Assembly: GCA_965197405.1 (NCBI GenBank)
Contig: OZ240206.1
Span: forward strand, 2,542,001 to 2,606,000
Source: G965197405 sp965197405
Lineage (GTDB): Bacteria > Chloroflexota > Dehalococcoidia > Lucifugimonadales > JAGWBF01
Length of the DNA: 64,000 bases
Direction of reading: 5' to 3'
Part shown: positions 43,079-51,036 of the stretch, one piece after another
Position numbering within the stretch: the stretch's first letter is position 1
Layout of the letters: each line of letters begins with the position of its first letter
Program-made: the position numbers and the translations under genes
Notes under the pieces: generated by a model
Told to the model about the DNA's origin: nothing
The model's input: only the letters and a program-made list of their open reading frames with translations
Database searches by the model: none

Positions 43079-44053
43079 CTATCCATCGGAAGCCATGCCC
43101 TCGCGCCGGGGTAGCGACTCTGCATCCTCCAGTCCATCGAACTGGGTCAGCCGGGTGAACTCTCGGAACCGGGTGGTAAGGTCGAGGTGGGTCAGGGATC
43201 CCAATCGCTCGACGCTGAAGCTCTCGACGACGAAGGACCCCATAACGGAGCCTAGCACGGTGGCCCTGCGGAAGGACGACGGACTCAGGTCTCCCGTGGC
43301 TGCCAGGTATCCCATGAACCCCCCGGCAAAGGAGTCTCCCGCCCCGGTGGGGTCTGTCACGTTTTCCAGGGGATAGGCCGGGGCGACGAAAACCGAGTCC
43401 TCCATGAAAGCCATCACCCCGTGCTCCCCGCGCTTGACGATTACCATCCGAGGCCCCAGCCCCAGGATATACCTGGCCGCCCGGACCACGTTCACTCCTT
43501 TGACATGCGGGGCAGCGAACAGGTGTACTTCGGAGTCGTTCATGAACAGTATGTCCACGGCCCCTACGACCTCATCCAGGGCCTCTCTCTTGCCTTCTAT
43601 CCAGAGGTTCATGGTGTCGGCGGCTACCAGCCTGGGCCGCTCCTCCATCTGCCTCAACACCTTGAGCTGGAGGTCGGGGTCTATATTGGCTAGGAACAGG
43701 TAGGGCTGTCTCCTCTGCTCCGGGGTGAGGTCCGGCTCGAAATCGGCGAAGACGTTTAGCTGGGTATACAGCGTCTGGCGGCTGTTCACGTCCTCCGGGC
43801 TGTACTCCCCGCCCCACCGGAATGTCTTGCCCGGGGAGGCCTTGAGGCCGGAAATATCCACGCGGTGGGCCTTCAGCAGGGCCAGGTCCTCCGGCCCGAA
43901 GTCGTCTCCCACCACCGCCACTATTCCCACCGGGGCAAAGTAGCTGCCCGCTATGGCGAAGTAGGTGGCGGACCCGCCCAGGGAGTTCTCCCTGCTCTCG
44001 AGGGGAGTTTTCACCGAGTCATAGGCTACCGACCCGACTAATAGTATCGCCAT
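43079..44053 (-). CDS. PfkB family carbohydrate/nucleoside kinase
   Basis: 324-residue ribokinase-fold kinase. LGGSATYFAIAGSYFAPVG near 27-45 is the substrate-binding GG segment, and VTDPTGAGDSFAGGFMGYL near 243-261 is the ATP/anion-hole motif with the catalytic Asp. Its placement beside ahcY, metK, mtnP and mtnA suggests adenosine kinase or another purine-salvage role, since ahcY releases adenosine. That is inference; ribose or fructose-type substrates remain possible. Confidence 0.85.
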   Translation of the reverse strand: MAILLVGSVAYDSVKTPLESRENSLGGSATYFAIAGSYFAPVGIVAVVGDDFGPEDLALLKAHRVDISGLKASPGKTFRWGGEYSPEDVNSRQTLYTQLNVFADFEPDLTPEQRRQPYLFLANIDPDLQLKVLRQMEERPRLVAADTMNLWIEGKREALDEVVGAVDILFMNDSEVHLFAAPHVKGVNVVRAARYILGLGPRMVIVKRGEHGVMAFMEDSVFVAPAYPLENVTDPTGAGDSFAGGFMGYLAATGDLSPSSFRRATVLGSVMGSFVVESFSVERLGSLTHLDLTTRFREFTRLTQFDGLEDAESLPRREGMASDG

Positions 44054-44143
44054 CTGTTGATTCGCCTCCCGGCCCTTCGTTCCGGCCCATTGCTCTGAAA
44101 ATATCCTGCAACCCCCATCCCGTCATTACCATGCAAATACCCT

Positions 44144-44216
44144 TCGTCATTCCCGTGAAAACGGGAATCCACAGCCCCGGTCCCTGGACTCCCGCTTTCG
44201 CGGGAGTGACGGTGGG
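44144..44216. repeat. Intergenic hairpin repeat, family 2 (copy K)
   Basis: TCGTCATTCCCGTGAAAACG then GGAATCCACAG and the inverted partner CTGGACTCCCGCTTTCGCG then GGAGTGACGG. The two halves can pair with one another. It sits upstream of the PfkB gene. Confidence 0.8.
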
Positions 44217-44333
44217 GGAAGCCCAGCTGCCATTTTCATCCCCCTCGTCGGCCTCGGCTGATAGCTCTGCGTGATTGTCAGGACGCGGCACGTACCCCTT
44301 ATGGGGTGTTTAATAAGTCCTCACAACGGGCCA

Positions 44334-44456
44334 CCTGTCACCCCCTGTTCAAGCCAGGGGCAGGCTCTGAGCGAAGCGAAGGGTCTAAAATCCTTGCCTT
44401 TTTGGGTGTGCTGTTGCACAAGCATTTTAGATTCCTCACTCCGTTCGGAATGACTG
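44334..44456. repeat. Intergenic hairpin repeat, family 1 (copy F, insert subfamily)
   Basis: Like copies B, C and E but with CTGTTCAAGCCAGGGGCAGG inserted after CACCCC. The right arm is TTTTAGATTCCTCACTCCGT then TCGGAATGAC. It lies between the rhodanese and PfkB genes. The remainder of that 434-base gap holds copy K and nothing else recognised. Confidence 0.8.
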
Positions 44457-44487
44457 GGATGAGCTGCAATTGGTTATAAACATCCTC

Positions 44488-44847
44488 TTACGGAGCGTCC
44501 CCGTAAGAAGTGGGGTGGTTCTTCTCAATCCAGGTGGGGGTGCCGTCCTCCACGTTGTAAAGGTTCTCAAGGGGGAATCCCATTGCGGAGGCCATCTCGC
44601 AGGCGAGGCCGCTGCGTACCCCCGCCGCGCAGATGAAGAGCAGCTTCTTGCCCTGGGGAAGCTCATCTATCCTGTTGAGTAGGTCGTCAATGGGTATGTG
44701 GATAGCGCCCTGGGCGTGCCCTGAGACCCACTCATCGTCACGGCGCACGTCCACCAATACTGCGCTGTCCTTCTCCTGTTCCAAAATCTGCGCCGCCTCG
44801 TCCGAGTCCACACGATAATATGGCTCACCAGGTTCTTGCCTGGCCAT
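44488..44847 (-). CDS. Rhodanese-like domain protein
   Basis: 119-residue single rhodanese domain. LVDVRRDDEWVSGHAQGAIH near 32-51 and the active-site loop CAAGVRS near 75-81 with the catalytic Cys are seen. It can carry a persulfide and move sulfur. ATG 44847 has AAGGAGAT upstream. It lies 11 bases after mtnP, so it shares the riboswitch-controlled transcript of the MTA salvage genes, pointing to sulfur handling near methionine metabolism. Confidence 0.92.
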   Translation of the reverse strand: MARQEPGEPYYRVDSDEAAQILEQEKDSAVLVDVRRDDEWVSGHAQGAIHIPIDDLLNRIDELPQGKKLLFICAAGVRSGLACEMASAMGFPLENLYNVEDGTPTWIEKNHPTSYGDAP

Positions 44848-44858
44848 AGTCCATCTCC

Positions 44859-45743
44859 TTACTCTACATATTTCCCTATGATGGGCTGCATCTTCTCCTT
44901 CAGCTCCTGGGGAATGCGGCCCCTGGCGGTGATAATGGCGTCCTTCAATGCTGAGCTGCATGGGCAGGAACGCTCATCCGGTATCCGGGGTATGAGACTC
45001 CGCAGCACATCCTTGGACGTGGACACGTTCTTCATCAGGTTGGCGACCACCAACTCCACGCTCACCTCTTCGGTGGCTTCACGCCAGCAGTCATAGTCGG
45101 TGACGCACGCCAGGGTGGCGTAGCAAATCTCCGCCTCCCTCGCCAGCTTCGCCTCGGGAAGCGCGGTCATGCCGATGAGGTCCGCACCCCAGGACCGGTA
45201 CACCGCGCACTCGGCCCTGGTGGAGAAGGCAGGCCCTTCCATCACCACGCAGGTGCTTCCCCAGTGGGCCACGGCATCGCTCTCTTGAGCGCTCTCGTGC
45301 AGGAGACTGCTGAGGGACGGGCAGAAGGGGTCGGCGAAGGCCACGTGGCCCACTATGCCGTCGTCGAAGAAGGTGCTCACCCGCTGGCGTGTGCGGTCTA
45401 TTAGCTGGTCTGGGACCACCAGGTCCAGCGGCCTCAATTCCTCCTTGAGGCTGCCCACGGCGCTGACGGAGATAATCCTCTCCACGCCCAGGGTCTTGAG
45501 GGCGTAGATGTTGGCCCTGACGGGGAGTTGGCTGGGGCTTATGCGGTGGCCCCTGCCGTGCCGTGGAAGGAAGGCCACTTTCACCCCCTCCAGGCTGCCC
45601 AGGATGATGGAGTCGCTGGGCTTGCCGAAAGGCGTGTCCAGGTCTGCCTCGCGCACGTCGGCCAAGCCCTCCATCTCATAGAGGCCGCTGCCGCCGATTA
45701 TTGCTATCTGCGCTTCAGGCACCGCTTTGTCCCTCCGTCTCAT
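44859..45743 (-). CDS. mtnP: S-methyl-5'-thioadenosine phosphorylase
   Basis: 294 residues. IAIIGGSGLYEMEGL near 13-27 is the phosphate-binding start, FLPRHGRGHRISPSQ near 54-68, GPAFSTRAECAVYRSWGADL near 168-187 and MTALPEAKLAREAEICYA near 190-207. It splits methylthioadenosine to adenine and methylthioribose-1-P. Its start overlaps the mtnA stop by 4 bases (ATGA). Confidence 0.94.
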   Translation of the reverse strand: MRRRDKAVPEAQIAIIGGSGLYEMEGLADVREADLDTPFGKPSDSIILGSLEGVKVAFLPRHGRGHRISPSQLPVRANIYALKTLGVERIISVSAVGSLKEELRPLDLVVPDQLIDRTRQRVSTFFDDGIVGHVAFADPFCPSLSSLLHESAQESDAVAHWGSTCVVMEGPAFSTRAECAVYRSWGADLIGMTALPEAKLAREAEICYATLACVTDYDCWREATEEVSVELVVANLMKNVSTSKDVLRSLIPRIPDERSCPCSSALKDAIITARGRIPQELKEKMQPIIGKYVE

Positions 45744-46774
45744 GTCACAATACTCAACAGGTTCTCGGAGTAGGGTTCTCGCACTATACCCTTCTCGGTG
45801 ACTATGGCGGCGATGTAATTATGGGGGGTTATGTCGAAGGCCGGATTGCGCACTCCGATGCCTTCAGGGGCCGTCTGTATTCCTCCGAACCGGGTCACCT
45901 CCTCGGGACGGCGCTCTTCTATGGGTATCTCGTCACCGGAGAGTATGCTCAGGTCTATGGTGCTGGTGGGCGCGGCCACGTAGAAGGGTATGCGGTTCTC
46001 CTTGGCCACCACCGCGAGGGAATATGTACCTATCTTGTTGGCCACGTCGCCGTTTGCAGAGACGCGGTCGGCCCCTACGATTGCACAGCTGACCTCCCCG
46101 CGCCTCATCAGCAGGCCTGCGGACGAGTCCACGATGAGAGTCGCCGGTATTCCCAGTTGGACCAGCTCCCAGGCCGTCAGACGCGCGCCTTGAAGGAATG
46201 GGCGGGTCTCGGTGGCGAAGACCTGGAAGCGCTTGCCGCCCTCCCAGCCCGCCCTTATAACTCCCAGGGCTGTGCCGTAGCCCGCCGTCGCCAGGGCGCC
46301 CGTGTTACAGTGAGTCAACACGGCCCCGCCATCGGGCATGAGACCGCTGCCGAACTCGCCCATGCGCCGGTTTATCTCCTCGTCCTCCTCGTGTATGCGC
46401 TTCGCCTCGGCCAGCAGCCTGGCCTTGATCAGGCCCATATCCGGCTCGGCCTCGGCCACTTTCAGCATTCGCTCCACGCCCCAGAATATGTTCACCGCGG
46501 TGGGCCTGGCCGAAGTTATGTCCCGGCCCGCCCCGGCCAGCAGGGCGAGGAACTCGGCACGGCTTTCCGCCTGGACCTCTCTCGCGGCCATAGCCACGGC
46601 GTAGGCGGCGGCGACCCCTATGGCCGGCGCACCCCGGACTCGCATCTCCCTGATGGCCTGCACCACTTCCTTGTATCCGCTCAGCTCCAGAACCGTCCGC
46701 TCCAGGGGGAGCCTGGTCTGGTCGAGAAGCCTCAGCTTGTCATGCGCCCACTCTATGGCTCTCACCTGGGACAT
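45740..46774 (-). CDS. mtnA: Methylthioribose-1-phosphate isomerase
   Basis: 344 residues. RGAPAIGVAAAYAVA near 48-62, the catalytic Cys in LTHCNTGALATAGYG near 156-170, RPFLQGARLTAWEL, and the catalytic Asp in IVGADRVSANGDVANKIGT near 236-254. It converts methylthioribose-1-P to the ribulose form. ATG 46774 was chosen because GGAG lies 10 bases upstream. The longer in-frame start at 46897 would run through the riboswitch terminator and is rejected. Confidence 0.95.
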   Translation of the reverse strand: MSQVRAIEWAHDKLRLLDQTRLPLERTVLELSGYKEVVQAIREMRVRGAPAIGVAAAYAVAMAAREVQAESRAEFLALLAGAGRDITSARPTAVNIFWGVERMLKVAEAEPDMGLIKARLLAEAKRIHEEDEEINRRMGEFGSGLMPDGGAVLTHCNTGALATAGYGTALGVIRAGWEGGKRFQVFATETRPFLQGARLTAWELVQLGIPATLIVDSSAGLLMRRGEVSCAIVGADRVSANGDVANKIGTYSLAVVAKENRIPFYVAAPTSTIDLSILSGDEIPIEERRPEEVTRFGGIQTAPEGIGVRNPAFDITPHNYIAAIVTEKGIVREPYSENLLSIVT

Positions 46775-46813
46775 ATATCCGTCTCCCCGTGCCTCTGCAT
46801 CTTCACATACAAA

Positions 46814-46842
46814 GAAAAAGCTTCTCACAAGAGAGAAGCTTG
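46814..46842 (-). terminator. Riboswitch-controlled intrinsic terminator before mtnA
   Basis: On the minus strand AAGCTTCTC-TCTTGT-GAGAAGCTT is a 9-bp perfect hairpin followed by TTTTCTTTG. It sits between the SAM aptamer and mtnA. Its 5' arm can pair instead with the 3' strand of aptamer stem P1 (GGGGGGCTTG with CAAGCTTCTC), giving an antiterminator. Confidence 0.9.
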
Positions 46843-46853
46843 TATAATTCAAG

Positions 46854-46998
46854 CCCCCCTCATCTTTACCCCGACCAATCGGGGCCGGAATTAGCACCGT
46901 ATCGGGCCGCCAGGGATCCCTTCTATAGAGTTTTCCCTGACGCCCACCGGTTGCTCGGCTTCGTAGGGCCGTTCCCTCTGCCTCTCTGGATAAGGTGG
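46854..46998 (-). ncRNA. SAM-I (S-box) riboswitch
   Basis: The minus-strand sequence carries the S-box core: stem P1 from CCACCTTATC (46998-46989) paired to GATGAGGGGGG (46864-46854), then AGAGAGGCAGAGGGA, CGGCCCTACGAAGCC, GAGCAACC, GGTGCTAATTCC and AAAGATGAG. These blocks are the conserved SAM-binding core and kink-turn of the family. Bound SAM would stabilise P1 and so allow the downstream terminator, turning off mtnA-mtnP-rhodanese when SAM is plentiful. Confidence 0.95.
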
Positions 46999-47042
46999 GT
47001 GTTAGCCTATGTGATTTTCAGCACAATCAATGCTACCAGGCA

Positions 47043-47071
47043 ATAGTACTAGGACTTGGCTAAACTGTCAA
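47043..47071 (-). promoter_or_regulatory. Promoter of the riboswitch-mtnA-mtnP operon
   Basis: On the minus strand TTGACA (47071-47066), a 17-base spacer, and TACTAT (47048-47043). The aptamer starts about 45 bases downstream of the -10 box. The arrangement promoter, aptamer, terminator, gene is complete. Confidence 0.85.
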
Positions 47072-47178
47072 GAATGTCAAGCCAAGGAGCGTCGCTAATG
47101 TTATAATTCTATCGTTTTACCGGCGTTTTACTGGTCTGTACTGAGATGTAGGCCCTTTTCAAAGTCGCTGCTATCGGA

Positions 47179-47279
47179 CCTGTCATTCTGAGCGGAGCGA
47201 AGAATCTCAGCTACATGAGAGACCCTTCGCTGCGCTCGGAGCCTGCCCCTGGCTTGAACAGGGGGTGACAATGAAAAGG
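47179..47279. repeat. Intergenic hairpin repeat, family 1 (copy G, reversed, insert subfamily)
   Basis: CTGTCATTCTGAGCGGAGCG then AAGAATCTCAG on the left and ACCCTTCGCTGCGCTCGGAG, CCTGCCCCTGGCTTGAACAG, GGGGTGACA on the right. It carries the same inserted segment as copies F and H in reverse orientation. It lies just upstream of the hyuA gene and reaches to within 25 bases of its start. Confidence 0.8.
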
Positions 47280-47303
47280 CACCGAGTGAGAGGTAGGTCC
47301 TTT

Positions 47304-49343
47304 ATGGTTGAAAGCATAATCGGCATAGACGTGGGCGGCACCTTCACCGATTTTGCCGTGCTGAGGGAAGGACAGATTGTCGTATACAAGCTGCCCTCTA
47401 CTCCCGCCGACCCTTCCCGGAGCATACTCCAGGGAATAGAGCAGCTGGGAGTCGGGGACGGAGCCTCCGGGGACCGGAGCTTCTTCGTCCACGGCTCTAC
47501 CGTGGCGACCAATGCGCTGCTGGAGCGGAAGGGGGGTCGCACCGCCCTTGTGACCACCCAGGGCTTTGAGGACGTGCTGGAAATAGGCCGCCAGAGCCGC
47601 CCCGACCTTTACGACCTCATGCTGGACCGTCCGCCCGCGCTGGTCCCCAGGGAGCTTCGCTTCGGAATAAAGGAGCGGGTGGACTTTACGGGGACGCTTC
47701 TGGACTCGCCCTCGCCGGAGGAGATAGCCGCCCTGGCTGCGGCTGTAAAGGAAGCGGATGTGGAGGCCGTGGCCGTATCGCTGCTCTTCTCCTTCCTGAA
47801 CCCCCTCCACGAGGAGATGCTTCAGGAGGCGCTGGAGGGCCTGGACGCGGGCCGGAGGCCCTTCCTCTCGGTGTCCAGCCAGGTGTTGCCGGAGTTCCGC
47901 GAGTATGAACGGACCAGCACCATCGTCGTTAATGCCTATGTAGGCCCCCTCATGGCGCGTTACCTGGACAATTTGGAAAAGGCCCTGGGCAAGGGGCTGC
48001 GGGTGATGCAGTCCTCTGGCGGCAGCATAATCGCATCTCTGGCGTCGCGCCAGCCGGTGCGCACCGTGTTGAGCGGCCCGGCAGGTGGCGTTGTGGGCGC
48101 CTTCTATACCGGCTCCCTGTCCGGGCACGAGGACATCATAACCCTGGACATGGGCGGCACGTCTACGGACGTCTCGCTATGTCCCGGCAGGATAAAGGAG
48201 ACCACCTCCTCCAACCTGGGAGGGTATCCCATCAGCGTGCCGATGATCGAGATTCACAGCGTGGGCGCTGGCGGCGGTTCCATCGCTCGCATAGACGAGG
48301 GAGGCGCGCTGCTGGTAGGCCCCCAGTCCGCCGGCGCCGACCCCGGCCCCGCCTGCTACGGAACTGGCGAGAGCATCACCGTTACCGACGCCAATCTCAT
48401 ACTTGGCCGGCTACAGCCGGAGCATTTCCTGGGTGGCCGCCTAGCCCTCGACCGGAGCCGGTCCGAGAGGTTCATCGAGGGACTGGCCAGGAATATAAAC
48501 TCCCGTGTGGAGGAAGCCGCCCTGGGCATCATACGGGTGGTGAACGCCAGCATGGAGCGGGCTATCAGGACCATATCATTGGAGAGGGGCTACGACCCCA
48601 GGGAGTTTACCCTGGTGCCCTTCGGCGGCGCAGGCCCCATGCACAGCTGTGAGTTGGCCCAGGAGATGCGCATACCGACGGTGCTCGTCCCGCCGAATCC
48701 GGGCATTCTCTCGGCCCTGGGAGTCGCCATCGCCGACATCGTGAAGGACTACTCTCGCACGGTCATGCTGCGAGGCCAGGACATGAGCCGGGAGAAGCTG
48801 GGGAAGGAGTTCGCGGCCCTGGAAGAGCAGGCCTATGAGGACATGGGACAGGAGGGTCTGGACGTTGAGCGGCTCTTGGCCCAGCGATTCCTCGACGTGC
48901 GCTACGTGGGCCAGTCCTACGAGCTTACCGTTGACTACCCCTCCACCTCTCCCGCCACGGGTCCGAGCCGCAGGAGGGGGCTGGACCGCTCCGTCTCCCG
49001 GGCCTTTCATAAGGCCCACAGGCAGCGCTTCGGGTACGCCGACCCATCCGAGCCTGTGGAGATAGTGAACCTTCGCCTGAAGGTGGTCGTGCCCGTGGAC
49101 AAGCCCCTCCCTGAGCCGGAAGCGCCTGCCGGAGAAAGCCCGGCGGACGCCCAGGCCGGAGAGGCAAGGGTTGTGTTCCCGGGGGGCGCCTTCAGCACCC
49201 CGCTCTACCAACGGGACCTGCTCCATTGCGGCAACCGGATTCCAGGCCCCGCCCTGGTGCTCCAGATGGACTCCACCACGGTGATACCGCCGGAATGGGT
49301 GGCCGAGGTTGATAAGTGGAAAAACCTGGTAATCACGGCCTGA
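47304..49343 (+). CDS. Hydantoinase/oxoprolinase family protein, A subunit
   Basis: 679 residues. The actin-like ATPase start IIGIDVGGTFTDFAVL near 5-20, VHGSTVATNALLERKGGRTA near 73-92, SGPAGGVVGAFYTG and ITLDMGGTSTDVSL near 279-292. The family couples ATP hydrolysis to opening cyclic amides (hydantoins, 5-oxoproline) or to carboxylation of ketones. ATG 47304 has GAGGTAGG upstream. The B subunit follows after 34 bases. The substrate is not predictable. Confidence 0.92.
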   Translation: MVESIIGIDVGGTFTDFAVLREGQIVVYKLPSTPADPSRSILQGIEQLGVGDGASGDRSFFVHGSTVATNALLERKGGRTALVTTQGFEDVLEIGRQSRPDLYDLMLDRPPALVPRELRFGIKERVDFTGTLLDSPSPEEIAALAAAVKEADVEAVAVSLLFSFLNPLHEEMLQEALEGLDAGRRPFLSVSSQVLPEFREYERTSTIVVNAYVGPLMARYLDNLEKALGKGLRVMQSSGGSIIASLASRQPVRTVLSGPAGGVVGAFYTGSLSGHEDIITLDMGGTSTDVSLCPGRIKETTSSNLGGYPISVPMIEIHSVGAGGGSIARIDEGGALLVGPQSAGADPGPACYGTGESITVTDANLILGRLQPEHFLGGRLALDRSRSERFIEGLARNINSRVEEAALGIIRVVNASMERAIRTISLERGYDPREFTLVPFGGAGPMHSCELAQEMRIPTVLVPPNPGILSALGVAIADIVKDYSRTVMLRGQDMSREKLGKEFAALEEQAYEDMGQEGLDVERLLAQRFLDVRYVGQSYELTVDYPSTSPATGPSRRRGLDRSVSRAFHKAHRQRFGYADPSEPVEIVNLRLKVVVPVDKPLPEPEAPAGESPADAQAGEARVVFPGGAFSTPLYQRDLLHCGNRIPGPALVLQMDSTTVIPPEWVAEVDKWKNLVITA

Positions 49344-49377
49344 AATACGCGAAATCAGGATGAAGCAGAGGTGTTAG

Positions 49378-50973
49378 ATGGTTGACCCCATAAGCCTGGA
49401 AGTGTTCAAGAACCTGTTTATCTCGGTGTGCGAGGAGATGGGCGTGGCCCTTCAACGCACCGCCTATTCCCCCAACATCAAGGAACGCCGGGACTTCTCT
49501 TGCGGCCTGTTCGAACCACAGGGCCAGATGGTGGCCCAGGCGGCCCACGTGCCCGTTCACCTCGGGGCCATGCCCGCCTCGGTGAAGGCCGCCATTGACA
49601 ACTTCAGCAATTCCTTCCGGCCGGGGGACGTGGTAATACTCAACGACCCGTATCTCGGAGGCACCCACCTGCCCGACATCACCATGGTCGCCCCCGTCTT
49701 CGTAGACGAGGACGGCAAGCGACGCCTGGTGGGCTTCGTCTCTAACCGGGGGCACCACGCCGACGTGGGCGGCATGACTCCAGGCTCCCTACCCCTGTCC
49801 ACCGAGCTTTACCAGGAGGGGACCATCATCCCCCCCCTGAAGCTGGCCCGGAATGGCAGGCTCAACCAGGAGGTAGTGCAGCTCATCTGCCGCAACTCGC
49901 GCACGCCCGACGAGCGCAAGGGGGACCTGGCAGCCCAGTTCGCCTCCATCCGCGTGGGGGAGCAAAGGCTGAGGGAAATAGTGGAGCGGTACAGCATTGA
50001 GACCAGCCTCGAGCACATGGAGGCCCTTCTGGACTATTCCGAGCGACTGACCAGGGCAGCCATCAGCCGCATCCCCGACGGGACCTACAGCTACATGGAC
50101 TACATGGACGACGACGGCCTCACCAGCGAGCCTGTGCCCATAGCCGTGGCCATCACCGTGGACGGCGACGGTATGACGGTGGACTTTGCCGGTACGTCCC
50201 CTCAGAGACCCGGCTGCATCAATGCTCCCCTGGCGGTGACGGTCTCGGCAGTCCTCTACACCATCCATTGCATTGCCGGGGCGGAAGTGCCCCCGAGCCA
50301 GGGCTGCCTGCGTCCGGTAAAGGTGCTCGCACCGGAGGCATCCCTGATTAACCCGCAGCCCCAGAGAGGGGTGGCCGGGGGCAACGTGGAGACCTCCCAG
50401 CGTATCTGCGATGTCCTGCTGGCGGCCATGGCCCAGGCGATGCCAGAGCTTATTCCCGCCTCGGGACAGGGCACAATGAATAACCTGCTAATCGGGGGGC
50501 ATGACCCCATACGAGAGAAGCCCTTCGTGTACTATGAGACCATTGCCGGCGGGATGGGCGCCCGGCCCACCAAGGACGGCGTCTCCGGCATCCACACCCA
50601 CATGACCAACACGATGAACACGCCCGTAGAGGCGATGGAGTTCGTCTACCCCTTGCGACTCCGTCGCTATGCCATCCGTCGAGGCTCCGGAGGCGCGGGC
50701 AAGTACAGCGGGGGAGACGGCCTGGTCCGGGACGTGGAATTCCTGTCCCCATCCAGAGTGACTGTGCTCTCGGAGCGGCGGAAGTTCGCCCCCTATGGCC
50801 TTCACGGAGGACATCCGGGCGAGATGGGAGAGAACGTGCTGCTCCGTGGCGGGTACGAAGAGGTGAAGCTCTCCGGCAAAGAGGTGCTGGACGTGGAGCC
50901 GGGAGACGTGCTCAGCATACGCACCCCCGGCGGTGGCGGCTGGGGCGCTCCACCCGATGATGACAGACGATGA
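49378..50973 (+). CDS. Hydantoinase/oxoprolinase family protein, B subunit
   Basis: 531 residues. It opens with DPISLEVFKNLFISVCEEMG, then SPNIKERRDFSCGLF, GDVVILNDPYLGGTHLPDIT near 83-102 and GFVSNRGHHADVGGMTPGS near 120-138, with the C-terminal IRRGSGGAGKYSGGDGLVRD block and the end TPGGGGWG. It forms a complex with the A subunit. The transcript probably continues into the OsmC-type gene 63 bases downstream. Confidence 0.93.
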   Translation: MVDPISLEVFKNLFISVCEEMGVALQRTAYSPNIKERRDFSCGLFEPQGQMVAQAAHVPVHLGAMPASVKAAIDNFSNSFRPGDVVILNDPYLGGTHLPDITMVAPVFVDEDGKRRLVGFVSNRGHHADVGGMTPGSLPLSTELYQEGTIIPPLKLARNGRLNQEVVQLICRNSRTPDERKGDLAAQFASIRVGEQRLREIVERYSIETSLEHMEALLDYSERLTRAAISRIPDGTYSYMDYMDDDGLTSEPVPIAVAITVDGDGMTVDFAGTSPQRPGCINAPLAVTVSAVLYTIHCIAGAEVPPSQGCLRPVKVLAPEASLINPQPQRGVAGGNVETSQRICDVLLAAMAQAMPELIPASGQGTMNNLLIGGHDPIREKPFVYYETIAGGMGARPTKDGVSGIHTHMTNTMNTPVEAMEFVYPLRLRRYAIRRGSGGAGKYSGGDGLVRDVEFLSPSRVTVLSERRKFAPYGLHGGHPGEMGENVLLRGGYEEVKLSGKEVLDVEPGDVLSIRTPGGGGWGAPPDDDRR

Positions 50974-51036
50974 AGCGTGAGGACCCGGCGCAAAGCACGG
51001 CTGAAGAAGCCTGAGACGAGTCTAAAAGGAGTCTAA

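Noticed and set aside
38637..44216. CRISPR array from the recurring short repeats
   Set aside because: Repeats are kilobases apart, palindromic and lie singly between genes. There are no regular spacers and no cas genes.
45701..46894. Long plus-strand frame opposite mtnA
   Set aside because: It covers the mtnA coding strand and the riboswitch terminator. mtnA has all family motifs, so the antisense frame is a shadow.
46775..46897. Longer mtnA with start at 46897
   Set aside because: The extra 41 codons run through the terminator hairpin and part of the aptamer and resemble no MtnA N-terminus. ATG 46774 has a ribosome site.
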